In this document: in pieces, positions 46,477 to 56,864 of the stretch | Layout: each line of letters starts with the position of its first letter | Numbering within the stretch: position 1 is the stretch's first letter | Assembly: GCA_002633005.1 (NCBI GenBank) | Contig: NMRA01000044.1 | Location: forward strand, 1,210,498-1,274,497 | Direction: 5' to 3' | DNA from: Phoronis australis | Taxonomy: Eukaryota > Phoronida > Phoronidae | Length of the DNA: 64,000 nucleotides | Notes under the pieces: model-generated | What the model was told of the DNA's origin: nothing | The model's database searches: none | The model's input: only the letters and a program-made list of their open reading frames with translations | Position numbers and translations under genes: made by a program

Positions 46477-48694
46477 CTCCAAATAAAGGACCTGTGTTTT
46501 ACATTTCATCCATTTTTGCATGTCACAAACTACCTTCAATCCTTGGGGGCCTTTTTGCGCGTAATGCGGGGTAAAGGATACGCTATCTGGCGTCGCACAA
46601 TCAAAATTCAGATTTTAACGCTTAGAAAATTAAGAAAGTGGGCGGTACCCGAAAAAATACCTAATGATGAAACAATACTCGCGACAGCACCAATTTCGCC
46701 ACCTACCTTTCATTTCTTTCGTTTGCTCACCCGAAGCGACACATGTGAAAATGCTCACCCGTGACGATTCCTGAAAGAGCACAATACTCGCCCCCTTTGC
46801 GACAACGTCACTAACAATCCCGCCAATGGAAGACCCTCGATTTCTCTTCGCTTATCAGCGTTGGTGGGTGATATGGAAGACAGTCGTGGTCATAAGGAGA
46901 ACACGGACGAGAAGATGAGAATGTGTTGTGCGACAAAATGTGTTAGATGTTGACGGCGCACTCGATGTGTATTGTCACCCGGGCGACAATATGTGGCGAG
47001 CACGACTTTTGGTTCCAAACCTGTTTAATCAGTGCAAACCGGTGACCGTAAAGTCTGGAATTACCTCACGTGATGTCTATAGGATTATGGACGTTTAGTT
47101 CATATTCTATTAACCTAATCAGTTTGTTTTACTGCCCGCACAACAACGTTAATTCAGGTGAATACATGCGTTGTCATCATATAATGCACCGGCAGGCGTG
47201 TGATGAGCCGCAAAAAGTCGATCAGTGTTATTAGGCTATATTACGAAGTGGTTACGTTCAAGTGATTTCTTATTATACAAGTACTTTCAGAACAACACGA
47301 GGCATGACGTACACTAAGAAATTGAATGATTCGCATTAAAGCTCATTTACGGTCATAAAATATAAACCCGTATCATTACTCCCTGTTCTGATGACAGAAT
47401 TGTTTTAATTAATAATTTGCTCTTATTAAAACATGCAACTTTCTTCATTTCTTCAAGGACCAATGGACCCACACCTTCTGACAAAATCCAGCTTTTCAGT
47501 TAGGTCACGTGGTCTCATCTCTTTCCTTTCTCAGACAAGACATGATTTCATAGGCTTGAGAAGAACATTTCGTTATCACACCAGACCAGGCCTTTGGCTT
47601 GTCATGGTGAATTCATTTCAGTCGCAAAGGCAATGCAGCCGTCAGAATTATTTTAGGCATTTTTGTAACCATTTTAAAAGCAAACAAAGGTTGAGACCGC
47701 TATTGCGTCGTTTGGAATAGCAAATACACTTGTGAACGAAAGCAGTGGCAGCGGAGGAATTCTTGGTGCAAAGCTGTATAATATACAGTTTTGAATCGAT
47801 GTGGGTCAAAACTGGCCAATTCAAGTCTTATACAAAAATAACGCCTTTAAAAAAGTATATTTTCATTGAATTACGTAAACTAAACCAGTGTAAAAATATT
47901 TCCGCTCTACCGTAGTATTCTGCTACTAAATTTGTGGGTCGATAACATGCGTTGGCTTTCAGCGTCACTGGCATGCAAAAGAACATCGACTGGGACAAAT
48001 TCTTCAGTCAACNACATAACAATCACGTGTTTTGTACACATACGCGCACGCCGCAGATCACATCTCGGAAATTGCCGATTTGACGGATGACAATGAATGA
48101 ACACAATGAAATTAACAACGTCGTTTTACAGCTTGTAAGATTCATAATAAAAGTATTTTGAATGTTGCAATGCATGTGTTCCAAAATCTAAATAATTTGG
48201 GTCCTATATTTTTGTATTAGTGCGCCCGAATGAAAGTAATCGTGAGTGTTGCTGTGTTGCAAAATCTCTTATCCTGGGCAGATTTGAAAAATTCAAAGTT
48301 GTACTCATATTTGTTTTCGCTCCCCTTTTCAAATATTACAGTAAAAACTACGTAAAACTCTCACCATAAAAAGTACAGTCTGCTAGCTAGATTGTAATCA
48401 GCTGATCATATCCGCATGAGCGAAGCCAATTATCTTCGCTCGTGACTCGATGACTAGAGCAGCCTGGCGGCATCCCTTTGATCGTGAGCTGAGTGCGACT
48501 CAGCCAAGGTGGATAAATACGGTCTACTTCAATTTTCCATACCCCGACGTTTACCTTAACCACCGGGGTTAGAACCAATTTTATTTAGTGGGAATGTTCA
48601 TAGCATGACTGTTTTTCTTCCAAAAGGTTGTGTACAGTTCACACCAAGTTCTCAGGATGAGTTTCAATTCGTTATAATTAAGCTGTTAATATTT
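46477..48694. other. Non-coding stretch, no gene seen
   Basis: Short frames at 46516-46764 and 47433-47720 have no recognised domain. An isolated ambiguous base (N) is at 48013. Confidence 0.45.
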
Positions 48695-48805
48695 TATTAC
48701 CAGCAAACCGATTTTCTGAGCAAATTTTGCTTCGGCGAAGCTGTCATCTTCTCCCGAAAGATGTCGCAAAAATAGCAAATTGCGCGTGCGCGTTTCACGA
48801 GCATA
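48695..48805 (+). repeat. Dispersed repeat, second copy of the 6587-6710 element
   Basis: Shares the TCCCGAAAGATGTCGCAAA, GCGCGTGCG and CACGAGCATACTG blocks with 6587-6710, in the same orientation. It abuts a MITE copy beginning at about 48837. Confidence 0.6.
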
Positions 48806-48836
48806 CTGGGTAGAGTCAAAGACGATAACGGTCTCT

Positions 48837-48969
48837 GGTAGAGCTCAGTAACTCTAGGGCCTCGCTAAAAAGCAAGACTTCTCGACTTACGTGATATATT
48901 GCCGTGTATTTAAACACGTGGTTTTGGCTAGATTTTTAGTGAGGTATTAGCGTTTTTGAACTCTACCCT
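48837..48969 (-). mobile_element. AGGGTAGAGTTC MITE family, full copy
   Basis: GGTAGAGCTCAGTAACTCTA at the left and TTGAACTCTACCCT at the right are the two inverted termini. On the minus strand the order is terminus, AATCTAGCCAAAACCACGTG, AATACACGGCAATATATCAC, GAAGTCTTGCTTTTTAGCGA, terminus. This copy defines the element as about 133-145 bp with roughly 20-bp inverted ends. Confidence 0.75.
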
Positions 48970-49879
48970 GTTAGCAGACATGGTAGACAACAACATTTCT
49001 TCGCTGCAAAAGCCAGAGAATGACGTAGGAAAATGACGTTTATGAGATTGCTTTCCAACGGGTATGGTGAGTATTGGTTGACTACCAGATTTTACAGGCA
49101 TCCTCGCCAGTCGCGGTGAAAAGAAATGAAACGTAACTTCATATACTACTTACAAGTGTACCTAGATATCGGACGGACCTAAAATATCGGACTCCCTATT
49201 AAATCTTACCAGAGGCAACAGCTGAGCAAAAAATCACACCAATTTTTGGTTCCTTGCAATGCGCTATCAACGCTCGACACCGCATCATTTTTGTAACACT
49301 GTCTAGTTTTGATTTCGCAGAGAAAGGGTACAATTTAGACTCCTGGCCCAAAGTAGACTATATCATAAACCGGTTATAAAAGTTGAAATCAAAATCCTCC
49401 GTAATGAAAACGTCTGAATGAACCTGCATTGCACGTGCGCGTGTCAGGCCAAGTTGGCAGAGTTCAGATTGCACGTGCCTTGGTCGTCTGCACTGATTCA
49501 TTGAAATAACGCAATGCTGTGATCTTTTAACACTTCATAAATAATTGTATTGCTAACACAGCTATGTTCTTGCAGCAAATATATCAAAACACACGAGCTG
49601 CAATTTGGCGACAAAGTGACCGCGGACATTACATGTGTACTTGGTTTACCGCGATGCCGATGGTGTCCGATATTTGGTTCTCTGATGCCGATGGTTGTGT
49701 GACTTGTGTTCTTCACAGATCAGCCAAAATGTTAAAAGTTTCAGTAACAGAACAATTCCGTAAACGTAAGTCTTTAATTAATTATAGCATTTATAACAAC
49801 CCGTAAGGCGTAATATTTTCAAGGAAATATTATGGACTGTGTCAAAACGTCCGATGTTAAGTCGCTTGAAAACAGGCGT
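48970..49879. other. Non-coding stretch, no gene seen
   Basis: Overlapping frames at 49498-49806 on both strands, none recognisable. Confidence 0.4.
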
Positions 49880-50018
49880 GCGTTCAGTAGACGCTAGGAC
49901 CTACGCTAGGACCTAAAACCTAGTCAAAGTCACGTGTTCTTATTTAAAATGCACGGTAATATCTCACGTAATCTCGCGAAGTCTTGCGTTTTAGCGAGGT
50001 CCTAGCGTTACTGAACGG
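49880..50018 (+). mobile_element. AGGGTAGAGTTC MITE family, copy
   Basis: The left end GTTCAGTAGACGCTAGGACC is followed by a repeated ACGCTAGGACCT, then GTCACGTGTTCTTATTTAAA, ATATCTCACGTAATCTCGCG, AAGTCTTGCG, GCGAGGTCCTAGCGTTACTG. It is immediately followed by another copy. Confidence 0.65.
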
Positions 50019-50024
50019 GAGGCA

Positions 50025-50152
50025 GGATAGAATTTAGTAGGTGTCTCGCGACTAGAAAGTCACGTGATCTTATTTAAAATACACGACAATCTTATGTAAT
50101 CTCGCGAAGTCATGCTTTTTAGCGAGGTCCTAGCGTAGCCAATACTCAACTC
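50025..50152 (+). mobile_element. AGGGTAGAGTTC MITE family, copy, tandem to the previous one
   Basis: AGGATAGAATTTAGTAG at the left, then GTCACGTGATCTTATTTAAA, AATCTCGCGAAGTCATGC and AGCGAGGTCCTAGCGTAG. The right terminus is decayed. It lies head-to-tail with the copy ending at 50018. Confidence 0.6.
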
Positions 50153-50243
50153 TTAAACAAAGCTGAAGGACAATCGCATGGTATAATTATAAAATCGCTC
50201 AAAAAAGTAGCAGCAGAATAAGGGAATAACGGTATTTTCAATA

Positions 50244-50491
50244 CAGTGGGGCCCACTTAATGACATGCACTCGGTTCCGATGCAAATTATGACAGTATCC
50301 AGGGAAAAGTTTAATAACCCTAGGACCTTGCGACAAAAGCAAGACTTCACGAGATTACTCGAGGCATTGCCGTGTAAGTTCAGTTAGAACACGCGATTTT
50401 GGCTAAATTTTTCTCGCCGTGAGACAGCTTTTGAACTCTACCCTCGATATTCTATTATCCAGTATGACATTAAGTGGATTTCACTAATCTG
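50244..50491. mobile_element. Tigger/pogo-like MITE with TA duplication, interrupted by another MITE
   Basis: TA (50242-50243), then CAGTGGGGCCCACTTAATGA at the left. The right end ATGACATTAAGTGG...CTG is followed by TA (50492-50493) and is its imperfect inverse. CAGTGG ends and TA duplication fit pogo/Tigger elements. An AGGGTAGAGTTC element occupies 50301-50444. Removing it leaves a nearly palindromic element of about 100 bp. Confidence 0.65.
50301..50444 (-). mobile_element. AGGGTAGAGTTC MITE family, nested copy
   Basis: AGGGAAAAGTTTAATAACCC at the left and TTTTGAACTCTACCCT at the right are the inverted termini. The interior on the minus strand has AATTTAGCCAAAATCGCGTG, CACGGCAATGCC and GAAGTCTTGC. 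It sits inside the Tigger-like MITE, so it transposed later. Confidence 0.65.
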
Positions 50492-50627
50492 TAATACAGG
50501 AAGAGTGCAGTTTTCAAGGACATTAATTTGGGCCAGATTTTGTTCTCCAGTTTTTACTCACATCGTTCCAAAGCTGTATACTTGCACAGTCTTCAAACAA
50601 GGCTATAGTGGTACCAGTTTAAGTAGC

Positions 50628-51050
50628 AGCGGTAGCAATAGCGACTACAGCAGCAGCAGGAGGAGGAGCAGCATCAGGAGCAGCAGCAGCAGCAGCAGCA
50701 ACAGCGGCAGCAGCAGCAATAGTAGCGGTACTAGTTACTGTAGCAACAAAAGTAGAGGTACTTGATACAATTATAGCAGAAATATCAGTTGCAGAACCAG
50801 TTGCGGTTGCAGTAGCGGTAACAATTCCTTCAGCAGTGACAGCACTAGCGATACCAGTTGCTTCAGCAGTGACAACAGCAGCGGCAATAACAACAGTAGC
50901 CTCGTAGCAACACAGTAGGGAAAGTAGCTGCTGTAGTAGTAGTAGTAGCAGCAGCAGTAGCAGTAGCAGCAGCAGCAGCAGTGGCAGTAGTAGTAGCAGT
51001 AGTAGTAGCTGCAATAGCAGCAGCAGCAGCAGCAGTAGTAGCAGAAAGTA
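50628..51050. repeat. AGC/AGT compound trinucleotide tract
   Basis: Imperfect AGC, AGT, AAC and GGC triplets over more than 400 bp, longest pure (AGC)n near 50680-50700. The frames on both strands (poly-Ser, poly-Leu, poly-Ala/Thr) are simple-sequence artefacts. Confidence 0.9.
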
Positions 51051-51149
51051 GAAAACGAGACAAAAGTCCATTGGAAAGGTAAGAACTAACAAAATTCGTG
51101 GAATGCACAGTTTATAGCCCTGAACTGTCACCATACACCCTGAATCTTA

Positions 51150-51215
51150 GTAAAAGGTTCATATTCTCAAAAATTCGAGCCCCCATCTTTTAGGCTGGGT
51201 GCGCCCATACATGGC
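51150..51215 (-). repeat. Second copy of the TGGGCGCACCCA repeat
   Basis: On the minus strand TGTATGGGCGCACCCAG is followed by GATGGGGGCTCGAATTTTTG, the same order as at 32278-32325. It starts where the AGC tract's flank ends and is truncated. Confidence 0.5.
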
Positions 51216-51946
51216 AACACAATACAAAATCTAAACGTACACACTGCGGGTTATTGTGAATTAACCTCTGGTTGTTAAATTACAAGACTATTTCAAATCA
51301 GTAATTTCCAGTATAGAAGCGCGCGTAGATACTTGACGAGCAACAGGAGGGCACGGGAGACGAGAGTTAGTGGGCTTCCCCCGGCCAAATTTTCAGAATG
51401 TATTCGTGTCAACGTGAATTATGGTTCATGCCAGTCGTAGCCTGTTATGGTGTATAAGTTAAACTTACACTTCAAAAATTGCATGAATTTTGGTTTACAA
51501 TTGGCAGTGTATGAACTATGAGCACCTAATCCGTTACACACGTATTCTGTTCAGCACTATCAAACACGATGCCTCTGACAGTCTGATCGACACAGCGAGT
51601 TTTGTAGGAACGATCTTCAAAGAAATACTATTCATAAGCTTCGTTGTGAAGAGTACTGTCTCATATTTTATCGTTATAAAACCATGTATAACATTTTCCT
51701 TGTGTAAATCGCAAAATAGTTGTCTTGAAGTTCGTCCATTTTTCGATTTCGGTCAATGCTATTTTGTTCTGTGGACTTCACGAGCAACTTGAATTTATTA
51801 TGCTTCGCTAATGAATAGTTGTCTGTGCTGACAGTGTAGGACAGACAAAAGAGTATTTGACTCAGGCCTCCCTCCAAGAGAGGTCCCCGTTTGAGAAGGA
51901 GCCCCATAATGTGAAGAGCATGCTATCTAAATTACTCCAATATGAA
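51216..51946. other. Non-coding stretch, no gene seen
   Basis: A 100-residue plus-strand frame at 51490-51792 has no recognised domain. Confidence 0.4.
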
Positions 51947-52200
51947 CTGTGGCGGATCCAGGAATTTGAGTTAGGGCACAGGAATAACCAGAATTTCGAC
52001 ACATACGCGTTCCCAGCCTAAAATGTAGGGATGCAGGGGTCTCCAATTTTTGGGTTTGCGGACCTTATTACTAAAAAAAACGGTAAACTGGGTTTATTCA
52101 AGGCCTATACATTGTGCATTCACCCACCCGAGAGAAATGGTATCTGAGAGAATTTTAGGGGAGGCATGGCCCCCTTGCCCCCCCCCTAAATCCGCCGCTG
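51947..52200. mobile_element. CAG-ended MITE (GGCGGATCC family), copy 2
   Basis: Starts CTGTGGCGGATCCAGG and ends AAATCCGCCGCTG, inverted termini of the same type as 33818-33970 but with a longer, different interior. ATGAA lies immediately on both sides (51942-51946 and 52201-52205), a perfect 5-bp target duplication. Confidence 0.75.
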
Positions 52201-52888
52201 ATGAAAACCTATATCGTGAGTAAAAGTGACTGTTGATTCCGTCTTCGGGCCACCTTCCTTAACAAAAACAAGAAAAGAGAAGCAATTGATTTCATTGTTG
52301 TGAGTGATCCCTTAACCAATCGTAAAACTAAGAAAAAAGCAGAAACATGGTATCCATGGATGCCATCAGCGAGCCCCCTCCAAGAGTTAGTGTTTACATC
52401 AAATGATATCGAATTTTAAAGAAACGGGAAAAGAACGACAAACGGTTGCAATGCCGCTTACCAGAGAGGGTTCCTAGAGAGATACAGCTTTACTTTCCCA
52501 AAAATTTGTCTTCTTAAATTTAAAAATCTGAACCAATTCGATCTTTAAAATATGTGCATAAGTTTTCTCGCACTTTTCGGAGTTTGTATGAATCCATTCT
52601 GCAATTTCTAAATGGATAACCCTAACAAAATTGGGACCGCACCCCCAAAAAATTACTTTAAAACGGGTAGTTGACAACCGTTTTCTTTTTTTCTGTCTCT
52701 TCTATATGTTTCGCTGTATCTTGAGTTCTTTTCTCGACTGCAACTGATACCCTGCTGCTCTCATTTCCTTCGCTACCAAGGTTTCGTCCTCAAGCCTACT
52801 AATTATTGAGGAACACGTACGGTCGCTTCCTACGTCGCTGTTCAGTTGGGGTGCTGCCTCCCAACTTCATAAGGTGAAGGCACTTGTC
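52201..52888. other. Non-coding stretch, no gene seen
   Basis: No recognisable coding sequence before the poly-C run. The long frames that appear to cross 52799-54055 are artefacts of the N run. Confidence 0.5.
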
Positions 52889-53914
52889 TCCCCTCCCCCC
52901 CCCCCCCCCCCCCCCCCCCCNNNNNNNNNNNNNNNNNNNNNNNNNNNNNNNNNNNNNNNNNNNNNNNNNNNNNNNNNNNNNNNNNNNNNNNNNNNNNNNN
53001 NNNNNNNNNNNNNNNNNNNNNNNNNNNNNNNNNNNNNNNNNNNNNNNNNNNNNNNNNNNNNNNNNNNNNNNNNNNNNNNNNNNNNNNNNNNNNNNNNNNN
53101 NNNNNNNNNNNNNNNNNNNNNNNNNNNNNNNNNNNNNNNNNNNNNNNNNNNNNNNNNNNNNNNNNNNNNNNNNNNNNNNNNNNNNNNNNNNNNNNNNNNN
53201 NNNNNNNNNNNNNNNNNNNNNNNNNNNNNNNNNNNNNNNNNNNNNNNNNNNNNNNNNNNNNNNNNNNNNNNNNNNNNNNNNNNNNNNNNNNNNNNNNNNN
53301 NNNNNNNNNNNNNNNNNNNNNNNNNNNNNNNNNNNNNNNNNNNNNNNNNNNNNNNNNNNNNNNNNNNNNNNNNNNNNNNNNNNNNNNNNNNNNNNNNNNN
53401 NNNNNNNNNNNNNNNNNNNNNNNNNNNNNNNNNNNNNNNNNNNNNNNNNNNNNNNNNNNNNNNNNNNNNNNNNNNNNNNNNNNNNNNNNNNNNNNNNNNN
53501 NNNNNNNNNNNNNNNNNNNNNNNNNNNNNNNNNNNNNNNNNNNNNNNNNNNNNNNNNNNNNNNNNNNNNNNNNNNNNNNNNNNNNNNNNNNNNNNNNNNN
53601 NNNNNNNNNNNNNNNNNNNNNNNNNNNNNNNNNNNNNNNNNNNNNNNNNNNNNNNNNNNNNNNNNNNNNNNNNNNNNNNNNNNNNNNNNNNNNNNNNNNN
53701 NNNNNNNNNNNNNNNNNNNNNNNNNNNNNNNNNNNNNNNNNNNNNNNNNNNNNNNNNNNNNNNNNNNNNNNNNNNNNNNNNNNNNNNNNNNNNNNNNNNN
53801 NNNNNNNNNNNNNNNNNNNNNNNNNNNNNNNNNNNNNNNNNNNNNNNNNNNNNNNNNNNNNNNNNNNNNNNNNNNNNNNNNNNNNNNNNNNNNNNNNNNN
53901 NNNNNNNNNNNNNN
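52889..53914. other. Poly-C run and 994-N assembly gap
   Basis: About 30 consecutive C up to 52920, then N from 52921 to 53914. The far side resumes in CA repeat, so the gap lies in simple sequence, but up to about 1 kb of unknown content may be missing. Confidence 0.97.
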
Positions 53915-54003
53915 ACACATCACACACACACACACACACACACCACACGCATACATACATACATACATACATACATACGCACATACATACACGCATACAT
54001 ACA
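53915..54003. repeat. CA and ATAC microsatellite
   Basis: (CA)n followed by (ATAC)n and mixed CGCATACAT units, immediately after the gap. Confidence 0.95.
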
Positions 54004-54973
54004 ATAGCATACATATATAGCAGTAATAAAAGTACGCAGATTCTAGAAATGGCAACTCTCGCCGGATTAAAAATCTATTGATTCTAGCTAATTAAGACGC
54101 CAACTGTACATCACGGCACATGTACCTAAAGACCTAAGGGGCAAGGTTAAAATCAGGGACCATACAAAACTAGGTTAGTCCTGAGTGCTTATGTCGATAC
54201 GACGTACAGCATACAGAAATAACACGGGGCGAGAGAACATTGGCCTAAAAGCTGTTCCCCTGGCTACCTGTCACCTCCTTTCCCGGTAGCCACCATTTTT
54301 GCTCTAGAAATCACCATTTTTCACCGATTCTATAACATTTGGTGTATCAGTTGCCAAATACGAGGGACACACCTCTGTGCATGTATGTCAGCGCGCGATT
54401 TGGCGCCCCGCAGGTCGTCAATGCAACCGCAGCGTTTGGCGACCTGGGAAAATTCCAAGTTGCCACGAAGTCATCACTGCGAGTATCAGTCAGACAATAA
54501 TTCTCTCTAAATTCGTTTCAAAGTTCTTGTTCTCTTCCACACTTTAATTACTAACAGTTTTCTAAGATTTATTAATTTTGATTTACAATTGTTCCGTGTA
54601 TTTCTTAAAATCAGCGCATTTGCCACCTCGTTTAATTTACACGATGAAGTAGAGGGCGAAACTGTTCGGCAAAAACCGGGCAAAATTCGCGCCACTAGCC
54701 CATGAAGTCACCTGCGTTCTAAGTTCGTTCGCCGGTGGGCGGATGGAGTTAAAGAATTGATTTAGGAGTCCGCCCGAGATTTCAGTTTTGGCAACGTGGG
54801 ATATTTGCCAGGTCTCCAAATGCGACTTGGCGTTTAGGCCAACTAATTAGCGTGCCTACTTGGTTTAGCTAGTCGTCGAGTGCTGTACGTATTCATGTAA
54901 AAATTTTCCAGAGGCACACAATAAAATTCGAAAATTAAAATTAATGGTCTCGCTACTAGTTCTGAAACGCTAG
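54004..54973. other. Non-coding stretch, no gene seen
   Basis: Minus-strand frames at 54507-54819 have no recognised domain. Confidence 0.45.
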
Positions 54974-54991
54974 CAAAATGTTGCATCACCT

Positions 54992-55355
54992 ATGAATCAA
55001 TTTATACAACTTTTCACAAGAACACTCAATGTTGTGTTTGATATGCTGTCCTTCCATTCCAGTGGCGAACTTAGGGGCGGGGGGCAAGAGGGCAATGCTC
55101 CCCTGAAATTCTCCAATATTCCATTTGGCAAAAGTCGGGGGTGTGAATGTCTGACGGGTAAAATCCTGGCTAAAACTCTGTCCTACCCCCCAATTCAAAA
55201 TCCTGGATCTGCTCCTACATCCTGCCATTGACAAAATAAAGCGCATTGTAAAGACGTGCCCTAATGTAGGAAAAGTATTGCAAGATGTAGACAAGTTTCC
55301 ACACAATTGCGTCCTCTTGTCGACGATTAACATCGCAAAATGCCAGAGTGCTTAA
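54992..55355 (+). pseudogene. Reading frame interrupted by a MITE insertion
   Basis: An open frame from ATG 54992 (open since 54974) runs to 55059, where a CAG-ended MITE begins. Beyond the MITE and its duplicated 5 bp (CATTC at 55055-55059, CATCC at 55218-55222), the same phase continues from 55223 to TAA at 55353-55355. Without the insertion the frame would be 66 codons from the ATG. The downstream part is rich in K, V, I and D (for example DKIKRIVKTCPNVGKVLQDV) and reads like protein. No family is recognised. It could be a remnant exon, or chance: one junction in three would keep phase and 43 open codons are not rare. Confidence 0.3.
55060..55217. mobile_element. CAG-ended MITE (GGCGGATCC family), copy 3
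   Basis: CAGTGGCGAACTTAGG at the left; GGATCTGCTCCTA at the right. The interior matches 33818-33970 closely (TCTGACGGGTAAAATCCTGG; ATTCAAAATCCTGGATC). The flanking pair CATTC/CATCC fits the 5-bp duplication seen for copies 1 and 2. Confidence 0.72.
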
Positions 55356-55555
55356 TGATAACTACACTAAACGAATCGCCATTGGTGAAAACAATTACAT
55401 TCTGATGCCGGTGCAAATAAAAGCAAAAAACAACATGACTAGACGCTATTTATGCCTATAAGTATGATAGAGTTAGAAATTTGGGAACAGGGTGCAATTG
55501 GCACTTGTGTGGTCAGGGGAGAGGTGTGCATGGGTATTAGCTACAGTACCATGGG

Positions 55556-55675
55556 CGCCGCAGCACTGAAAAAAGTGGGGGCCCATAGCCCACAGCCCCC
55601 TTGTGGTGCACCGCCCATAGGCCATGCCGCGGCGCAGCAATGAAAAAAGTAGGGCTATAGCCCCCCAGCCCTTAT
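55556..55675 (+). repeat. Tandem GC-rich duplication with GCAGCA-TGAAAAAAGT units
   Basis: GCAGCACTGAAAAAAGTGGG and GCAGCAATGAAAAAAGTAGG begin two copies about 75 bp apart. Each continues into CATAGCCC/TATAGCCC and CAGCCCC blocks. No coding evidence. Confidence 0.65.
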
Positions 55676-56753
55676 CGTTGTCGTAATTGCAGCCGTAGTG
55701 ATCTGATTTTAGTTAATATCAACATGTTTGGAAAACACATTCAAGTCAACTGAATCGCACACCGTCTTTGATTCGGGACCAATATCAAATATGAGAATGT
55801 AAAACTACTGTCTGTGTTATTCCTCTGCTTTTTGACAATAATCCGAAGTCCTGATGATGATTGTTTAACAGTCGAAACGTCTACTATCAGCATTTCTGTG
55901 TTCTCATTATTATTTTTCCTGAAAGCATGGTTGCTACAAAGCGACAAAACTACCTTGGTGCTTCGATGAGTGCGCATGCGTGCTTACAGTTTGTACATTT
56001 TCGAGAAACAGACGTCCATATTTTAAAAAATAATGATCGCGTTTAGGAAATTCAACAACCTGGCGTAAGACTTCTTGATGTACGAATGAAAACGCCTCAC
56101 GGAGCCGGAGAGGTGTATCGCGTCGACTAACCGACGTAATGGCTGTGGAGAGTTTTTTTCAGCGTGGTACTTGCGTGTTGACGACGTTGTACGTGTTTTG
56201 AAATCTGAATACTTTATGACCTGAAGTTAGTGATCAACTCTTGTTTATTCTATGTCCATATTGTAATGCTTCCGGGTTGACATGACGTTCTGTTTTCTTT
56301 CATCAAATATTGAACAGAAATTAACTGGAACATGTCTTTGCTATCAGGCGACCATTTATATAGAACGCAGATTCAGTAATGTTAGCCAAACACAAGTTCT
56401 GACCTTGGTAAGGTCACAAACACAGGTTTGATCGCCGAGTACTTTTCCGATTTTGTATGAAAACCTCAAAACCATCCGTCAAAACTGAGCGTTATTAACT
56501 ATACACTAAGACTGACCTAAAATAATCGAGGGATAACGTTGATGCGTTCCACGGTAGACGGGAGAAACCCATGGAAAACAAGATCAGCAAGCGGAGGACC
56601 AGGCACGCGAGTGGAAGGTGTTTCGTGGGTGTGCTCCAAACCTTGTTACTAGCGCACTCAAAATGATCCGTGAGATTGGAATGATGAGTTATAGGTTACA
56701 AGTCAGTTTCCATTCCATAAGTGACCGTTTCTAGGTGCATTGCGATTTTTTGG
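55676..56753. other. Non-coding stretch with a Penelope-like end motif
   Basis: CTGATGATGATTGTTTAACA followed by GTCGAAACGTC (55851-55881) resembles sequences near the ends of Penelope-like retroelements. No reverse-transcriptase frame is near. Otherwise nothing recognised. Confidence 0.35.
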
Positions 56754-56864
56754 GGAATGCACCTCTGTATTTCTTCAATATTTGTACGGTTTGAATAAAA
56801 TTTCGTATTTTTGGAATGCACCTCTGTATTTCTTCAGTATTTGTACGGTTTGAATAAAATTACG
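56754..56864 (+). repeat. Recent tandem duplication, 59-bp period, two copies
   Basis: GGAATGCACCTCTGTATTTC occurs at 56754 and 56813. Both copies continue through TTTGTACGGTTTGAATAAAA with one or two differences. Each contains AATAAA. Confidence 0.85.

Noticed and set aside
50619-51134. 171-residue minus-strand frame rich in Leu, Ala and Thr
   Set aside because: It is the translation of the AGC/AGT trinucleotide tract; all frames here are homopolymeric.
52799-54055. Four frames of about 380-420 residues
   Set aside because: They consist almost entirely of N translated as unknown residues.
55851-55881. Possible hammerhead ribozyme (CTGATGA, a 5-bp stem GATTG/CAGTC, then GAAAC)
   Set aside because: An extra T lies between the core and stem II, and convincing stems I and III could not be drawn in either topology.
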